The notes under the pieces: model-generated
The model's database searches: none
Told to the model about the DNA's origin: nothing
Seen by the model: the letters and a program-made list of their open reading frames with translations, nothing else
NCBI GenBank assembly: GCA_005888755.1
Contig: VBBQ01000011.1
Span: 1-56,680 of the forward strand
Reading direction: 5' to 3'
Length of the DNA stretch: 56,680 nt
Source: Candidatus Bathyarchaeota archaeon
Lineage (GTDB): Archaea > Thermoproteota > Bathyarchaeia > 40CM-2-53-6
Translations under genes and position numbers: made by a program
In this document: positions 52,720-56,680 of the stretch, piece by piece
Layout: every line of letters begins with the position of its first letter
How positions within the stretch are numbered: position 1 is the stretch's first letter

Positions 52720-52794
52720 GTTCCGAGCATTTTCACGAAGGGCGGGGCGTGGGAAAATCGACCACCCCGGGGGGGGTCACCAGATAAAGAATGC
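52720..52794 (-). repeat. Dispersed GC-rich intergenic repeat, copy B
   Basis: Read on the minus strand this matches 17130-17195: an AT-rich GCATTCTTTAT lead, a C-run and G-run, GTGGTCGATTTTCCC, then CGCCCCGCCCTTC and a GTGAAAATGCTCGG tail. A preceding TTTTTTTAAGC could be its promoter. It has no coding capacity. Confidence 0.6.
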
Positions 52795-52908
52795 TTAAAA
52801 AAAGTCGGTGAAAAAAAATAGTTATGGAAAAAAGAGACGGTCGCGGGAGACGACTAGTTCGGAACCCCGCTCGTTTCTTGAATATGCCTTAGTCCATCAC
52901 GACCAATT

Positions 52909-52927
52909 ATGACATAAGTTATAACAT
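52909..52927 (+). promoter_or_regulatory. 19-base palindromic operator before the ZIP gene
   Basis: ATGACATAAGTTATAACAT reads ATG-2-ATAA-1-TTAT-2-CAT, a palindrome interrupted only at positions that differ. It ends 33 bases before the ZIP start and covers the likely TATA box (TTATAACAT). It suits a metal-sensing repressor controlling uptake. Confidence 0.55.
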
Positions 52928-52960
52928 GGGCGTCAATCGTCCCGTACCTCGTGCCATGGA

Positions 52961-53872
52961 TTGATTGACTATGCACAGCTACTATTGCTAGGTGCCATAG
53001 CAGGCTTCACGATCTTCCTCGGCCTCCCCCTGGCAATTCTCCAAAATGTGAGCCCGCGCAAGAAAGGCTTCCTCAACGCCCTATCAATCGGCATCCTACT
53101 GTTCCTCGTCATCGACGTATTCAGCCACGCCTGGAACACCGCAACATGTGTTGCATCGAGCGCTTTTTCAGGAAACGCTGCGGCATGCGTCGCGTCAAGC
53201 ACGGTAGCGGTAAACTGGTCTGTTGCCGACGCTGCGATCGATCTAATTGCTGTCTTCGGCGGACTTGCCTTAGGACTCTTGGGGCTTGTCGCCTATGAAG
53301 CGAGGTACATGGCGAAGGCCCCTCCTATTGTCAAGGCGCGTTTGGAGAATGGACCCGGAACATCTCAGCTAAGCTCGACCGAACAGGCTCAACAGTTCCG
53401 GATTCTCCAGGAGCATCATCCTTACAGGCTCGCGATGATGATCGCGATTGGCATAGGCGCTCATAATTTTAGCGAAGGACTCGCAGTCGGCCAATCTTAC
53501 GCCTCAGGATCAGTTGGGCTAGCATTACTCCTCATAGTCGGTTTTGGCGCCCACAACACTACGGAGGGGTTCGGGATAGCGGGCCCACTTGCAGGTCTCA
53601 TCAAGAGACCTACAGCACGCTTTCTAGCTGTTGCAGGACTTGTGGGCGGAGGTCCCACGTTTGTAGGGACCGTGGTAGGAAGTCTATGGACTTCTGTGTT
53701 CACTTACGTGCTTTTCCTGAGCCTCGCAGGAGGGGCCATCCTCTACGTTTCAATGCTCATGTACAACTCTGGAAGAAAACAGACAACAAACCAGATACTC
53801 ATGACGGGCATCTTCGTCGGGTTATGCGCGGGATTTCTCACCGACCTGATAGTAACACTAGGCGGAGCATAA
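52961..53872 (+). CDS. ZIP-family metal transporter
   Basis: The 303-residue protein has about eight transmembrane helices with the ZIP signatures AHNFSEGLAVGQSY in helix 4 and AHNTTEGFGIAGPL in helix 5, whose His, Asn and Glu coordinate divalent metal. It imports zinc, iron or manganese. A loop of about 45 residues after helix 3 is not His-rich. The start is TTG 52961. A palindromic operator lies over its promoter. It converges with the gene at 54012, with a hairpin terminator between. Confidence 0.9.
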   Translation: MIDYAQLLLLGAIAGFTIFLGLPLAILQNVSPRKKGFLNALSIGILLFLVIDVFSHAWNTATCVASSAFSGNAAACVASSTVAVNWSVADAAIDLIAVFGGLALGLLGLVAYEARYMAKAPPIVKARLENGPGTSQLSSTEQAQQFRILQEHHPYRLAMMIAIGIGAHNFSEGLAVGQSYASGSVGLALLLIVGFGAHNTTEGFGIAGPLAGLIKRPTARFLAVAGLVGGGPTFVGTVVGSLWTSVFTYVLFLSLAGGAILYVSMLMYNSGRKQTTNQILMTGIFVGLCAGFLTDLIVTLGGA

Positions 53873-53963
53873 GGAAGGAGAGTGGTCAGAAGGGTTGGCC
53901 TGACAAGAGCCAGAATCCAGAATAAGCATTCCATCTGTCCTGTAGTGAATTCCTAATATGACT

Positions 53964-53993
53964 AGAAAAAAAGGGGGACCACGATAGGTCCCC
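53964..53993 (-). terminator. Intrinsic-type terminator (hairpin plus T-run) for the 54012 gene
   Basis: On the minus strand a seven-base stem GGGGACC/GGTCCCC with a six-base loop (53974-53993) is followed by TTTTTTT. It lies 19 bases past the stop of the gene ending at 54012 and would end the minus-strand transcript that also includes the cupredoxin. Confidence 0.7.
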
Positions 53994-54011
53994 GAATGGA
54001 AATCGACGATC

Positions 54012-54377
54012 TTATCGGAGAAGGCTTGGGCCGCGGGAGCTGCGGATGAGTAGAGCCATGTTTACTGCTAGCAAGGCTTCGATTGCTTTGTCCAAGTAGG
54101 CTATGGTGTCGAGACCAACGCCTGTTGCAAAAGCAGTGGTCGCCCATAGCACGAAGAGGAAGATGGCATAGCCGAAAACGGCCGGTTGGGCAAATCTTGG
54201 CTCAAAGTTTGCTGCTACGACTGCCGCTGTGAAGATGTAGATAGTCCCCATTGCGTACCAGAGGTTCTCGTAGAAGCCTGCGTAGAAGTTACCATAGTAT
54301 ACGTCGAGGAACCCTGTGATAAAGAGCAGAAGGACCGCGCTCCAGCGAAACATTGCTGATCCTTTTGGCATTTGCAT
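54012..54377 (-). CDS. Four-helix membrane protein, 121 aa
   Basis: The protein has four hydrophobic helices (about residues 10-28, 42-60, 66-86 and 95-112) linked by short loops, with an aromatic-rich first loop (YYGNFYAGFYENLWYA). The start is ATG 54377; a second ATG eight codons in is possible. It follows the cupredoxin gene by 18 bases on the minus strand, so they are likely cotranscribed. It may help anchor or assemble the copper protein, but this is inference. Confidence 0.6.
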   Translation of the reverse strand: MQMPKGSAMFRWSAVLLLFITGFLDVYYGNFYAGFYENLWYAMGTIYIFTAAVVAANFEPRFAQPAVFGYAIFLFVLWATTAFATGVGLDTIAYLDKAIEALLAVNMALLIRSSRGPSLLR

Positions 54378-54395
54378 TTTTTTCTTCTCCTGCTC

Positions 54396-54899
54396 CTAAC
54401 CCAGCACCGCTAGATATCCGGTCATTGTAGGCTGATGGTACGCACAGTAGTAGCGGAAGACGCCTGCCCAGTTGGCCGTGAATGTTATCGTAGCGGTCTG
54501 ATTCACCTGTACGACAACGTCGGAGGCGCCCTTCACACTGGTGGCTACTGGGAAGGTCTCATTTTGCCCAGCGTGGACGACTGCATCGAAAGTGTAAGGT
54601 GTGTCCATGGAGAAAGTATGAGGTTCAGTTGTGTCCTCTATGTTACGATAGTAGATGACGACCTTGTCGCCTTTGTTGACTGTTATGCGATCAGGAGCGA
54701 AGGTGTCGTGGGGAATACCCCACGTGTGCTCGTCAAAGGGTAGGGAACTGTTGAAGAGGTAGAATGCCCTGGTCGTTGGTGCAGAGTAGTGGACCGCATA
54801 GCCGACGCTTGTTCCAACGGCAACGCCTGCGACAATGGCTACTACGCTAACGACAAGCAATAGCTTTTCTGCGGACCATTGCCTTGTCAGTTGTGTCAT
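54396..54899 (-). CDS. Membrane-anchored cupredoxin
   Basis: A single N-terminal helix (LLLVVSVVAIVAGVAVGTSV) anchors a cupredoxin domain outside the cell. Copper ligands fit a type 1 site: His in EPHTFSM near residue 94, then Cys, His and Met in YYCAYHQPTM near the C-terminus. Only one Cys is present in that loop, so a CuA site as in cytochrome oxidase subunit II is unlikely. It would carry electrons or act in copper handling. The start is ATG, and the four-helix protein follows. Confidence 0.82.
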   Translation of the reverse strand: MTQLTRQWSAEKLLLVVSVVAIVAGVAVGTSVGYAVHYSAPTTRAFYLFNSSLPFDEHTWGIPHDTFAPDRITVNKGDKVVIYYRNIEDTTEPHTFSMDTPYTFDAVVHAGQNETFPVATSVKGASDVVVQVNQTATITFTANWAGVFRYYCAYHQPTMTGYLAVLG

Positions 54900-55099
54900 G
54901 GTAGCTCGCTCCAGTTTCTCGATTCAAAGAGCTTCGTGCAGATTTTCTTTCTTTGCATAGTTGCTTGACATAGTGGAGTTGGCAGATATAGGGGCCGTGC
55001 ACATTGAGTACAGATCCAGCGAATTGTAATGCACCTAGCATAGGAGAAAATGATGTCTTGGCAATAGTGACGTGAGTCCCTGGTGATCCTAGTGTGCGA

Positions 55100-55771
55100 T
55101 TAGTCTTCACGAATGGGGACGCTAATTATCCTTGAGGGTGCACCGTCTCCATTTTGAAGCTTGATGGGCATGCAAATCATCAGGGTCCTCTTTCCCACAA
55201 ACTGCTTGGTCGCCTGGCTGAGCGATTCTATGATGAAGATCCCGTTGCCGAGAAGGGTTTTATGTGTTATAGGGTCAGGTGCTCGAAATCTCTCTACGCT
55301 CAGAAAATCGATGCCCACGGCCCGGACCTTTTTGGAGACCAGATACTCGGCCGCGTCTCCTGTAAGGTAGGTATAGTTCGATCTTACTGGTTCCTCTTCC
55401 CAGTGTTCGCTGCACCCGGTGTAGCAGACTACGATATCGTCCTCTGCTACATGTCCTTCGAGATTGTCACGAAGGTCTTGGCCCGTAATTGCGCTGCCGA
55501 TCGGCTTGCTGGACATGTCAGTTACGTATGCCTCTCCGATCAGTTTGTTCGGGGAAATCTGGTCAATTCCAATTCCGTCTGGAATGAAGTGTCGGGGAGC
55601 GTCAATATGGGTGCCGGTGTGTGAGCCGAGGGTCAGTTTTGTCAGGTTTACTCCATTCTTCTCTAGTGTAGCGTATCTCACGAAGCTCGGGGATGGATCT
55701 CCGGGATAGATCGGCATACCATTGCGAAGCTCGTGCGTCAGGTCAACTGCCTTTTCAAAGATGTAGCGCAT
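55100..55771 (-). CDS. Cyclase-family metal-dependent hydrolase (kynurenine formamidase-like)
   Basis: The 223-residue protein has the cyclase signature HTGTHIDAPRHF near residue 51, whose His and Asp bind the metal, preceded by DLTHELRNGMPIYPGDP. The family includes arylformamidases and other amide hydrolases; the substrate here is unknown. The C-terminal part has GIDFLSVERF and GNGIFIIESL, typical of the fold. The start is ATG 55771. About 200 bases separate it from the cupredoxin, so a separate promoter is likely. Confidence 0.85.
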   Translation of the reverse strand: MRYIFEKAVDLTHELRNGMPIYPGDPSPSFVRYATLEKNGVNLTKLTLGSHTGTHIDAPRHFIPDGIGIDQISPNKLIGEAYVTDMSSKPIGSAITGQDLRDNLEGHVAEDDIVVCYTGCSEHWEEEPVRSNYTYLTGDAAEYLVSKKVRAVGIDFLSVERFRAPDPITHKTLLGNGIFIIESLSQATKQFVGKRTLMICMPIKLQNGDGAPSRIISVPIRED

Positions 55772-55916
55772 ACCGAGCCCTCACTTTGGAACTCCTAATA
55801 TGTCGAGGGTACACGTCAGTGTTTGAAATCTCTCGCTAGCCCCGTCCATTCGCGTGGAGAGCGAGGCGTAGAATGGTCTGGTAGATTAGGAAAAAAAGGG
55901 AGAAGTTTGAGAATGC

Positions 55917-56114
55917 TTAGACTTTGTTGAGGAGGGCCTTTACGACGTCTTCTGGGCCCTTGTAGTTACTCTCGGGGAGAGACTTGGCGACAAAGTCCTT
56001 GTCGATCGACGGGACGTCCGACATGTTGTTGCATGCTGCCATGACTTGTGTCTTGTTCGCTGGGTACTTGATGTGGTGCTTGATGTGTTCCAGTTCTGTT
56101 TTCAGATTACTCAT
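55917..56114 (-). CDS. DUF2795-like small protein
   Basis: The 65-residue protein has the compact helical layout of DUF2795 proteins: IKYPANKTQVMAACNN, then SLPESNYKGPEDVVKALLNKV. Their function is unknown. It begins at ATG 56114. On the minus strand a TTTTTTT run lies about 20 bases past the stop, a possible terminator. It is a single gene. Confidence 0.7.
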   Translation of the reverse strand: MSNLKTELEHIKHHIKYPANKTQVMAACNNMSDVPSIDKDFVAKSLPESNYKGPEDVVKALLNKV

Positions 56115-56680
56115 GAACTCACAGCGACTATGCGCTCGATAAGAACCTTCGGCGAGACGCTCTATCCTTAATTTGCCGGGCTTATTTGATGAGGATTATG
56201 CTGTGAAGCTTGTAAATTCTAGAGTGTTATTTTATAGCGTTCCCGTGCATCAACGCTTCGATTTGTCAAAGATGAGCGCGCAATCCAAGACTCGACTTTG
56301 TCAAGCTAATTGATCTCGATCCGAAACTTAGGGACAAAGGAGTGATCGAGATCCGCGGACCATACTACACCTCTTTTAGCCACGGGTTCCTGAAAAATCT
56401 CCATTTGGATTAGAGGAATAAGAAGGACTGGAGCGGGGGCAGAGCTTAGATGCCTAGAGCAGTGGAAGCAGACAGATGATGACCGACCCGAAGCCGAAAC
56501 TCTCTAGCGAGAAAATTAGGTCGCATGCCTAACGCCACCAGGTGACTGCTTGAAAACCGATCTCCCAAACACCGTACGCCGTTGTTCCTGGGCAGAGGGT
56601 GATCCTCTCCTCCAGGTCTATCATGACGAGGAATGGGGAGTGCCAGAACACGACAGCCGCAAGCTTTGGGAGACGCTTAT
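56115..56680. other. Terminal region without a confident gene
   Basis: This 566-base end of the window has no good ORF. Between about 56265 and 56413 the plus strand encodes a protein-like fragment without a start (LIDLDPKLRDKGVIEIRG then PYYTSFSHGF), which may be a decayed gene or one starting with a rare codon. Near 56475 GATGATGA resembles a C box, but I could not pair it with a D box to call a C/D RNA. Confidence 0.3.

Larger units (their letters stand above)
52539..52960. other. Divergent metal-transporter promoter region
   Basis: This 422-base gap lies between the MbfA-like and ZIP genes. From left to right it contains the MbfA promoter near 52565-52580, copy B of the GC-rich repeat (52720-52794), A-runs near 52797-52835 and the ZIP operator palindrome at 52909-52927. 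No ORF was judged real. Confidence 0.5.

Noticed and set aside
54847-55110. Minus-strand ORF of 87 codons between cyclase and cupredoxin
   Set aside because: It overlaps the start of the cupredoxin gene and the end of the cyclase gene, has a random-looking composition and no domain.
1-56680. CRISPR array
   Set aside because: No regularly spaced direct repeats with unique spacers were seen; the only long tandem array is coding (34.8-38.9 kb).

Overview
The window is archaeal. The markers are an SUI1/eIF1-like factor, ribosomal protein L18e, an archaeal-type phosphoglycerate mutase, geranylgeranyl reductase, intron-bearing tRNAs whose CCA is encoded, AT-rich TATA-like boxes upstream of genes, and heavy use of TTG and GTG starts. 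D-arm tRNA introns and tandem-HTH regulators suggest a TACK-type lineage (Nitrososphaerota or Bathyarchaeota-like), but no rRNA is present and I cannot place it further. Most of the window is ordinary chromosome with small gene groups; mobile DNA is limited to three TnpB loci, one intein and one free-standing LAGLIDADG-type gene.

Layout. 1-7.1 kb: small unknowns, an SUI1-like factor, a TRIC-type channel, then a minus-strand run of a 54-residue ORF, two MFS transporters and a CoA-binding protein, and a MenA-like prenyltransferase. 7.2-16.8 kb: geranylgeranyl reductase (divergent from menA), an intact TnpB, a winged-helix protein, a DCC oxidoreductase, a B12-type radical SAM protein, a Bcp peroxiredoxin, an NAD(P)HX epimerase and an amidohydrolase. 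16.9-21.8 kb: tRNA-Ala with two introns, a LAGLIDADG ORF, and an endonuclease IV gene carrying an intein that overlaps endonuclease III. 21.9-31.3 kb: the SUF iron-sulfur system in two blocks, sufB-sufD-Rieske on plus and sufC, sufA, sufS, sufU on minus, with a broken TnpB between sufC and sufA. 31.6-39.2 kb: an envelope region with an AbrB-like protein, two small membrane proteins, a Cys-containing secreted protein and a 1708-residue repeat protein. 39.2-51.7 kb: MscL, MarC, tRNA-Val with one intron, L18e, pyruvate kinase, a second AbrB-like protein, a MinD-like ATPase, two convergent paralogous regulators, AspRS, a frameshifted TnpB and ApgM. 51.7-56.1 kb: metal handling (ferritin-like/VIT iron transporter divergent from a ZIP transporter, a cupredoxin), a cyclase-family hydrolase and a DUF2795-like protein.

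Main observations. (1) Five genes, including pyruvate kinase, AspRS and a MinD-like ATPase, have conserved N-termini whose frames contain no ATG, GTG or TTG before the upstream stop but do contain a well placed CTG; sufS also lacks a conventional start outside sufA. (2) Both tRNAs have an intron at the same D-arm position. (3) Endonuclease IV is interrupted by a 377-residue intein inside its LDTCHA motif. (4) All three tnpB ORFs run open through a conserved right-end sequence into flanking DNA. (5) The two separated suf promoters share TACGTCATA next to the TATA box. (6) A GC-rich non-coding element of about 65-75 bp occurs twice, in inverted orientation, in distant intergenic regions. (7) The giant surface protein has about 67 units of 20 or 18 residues.
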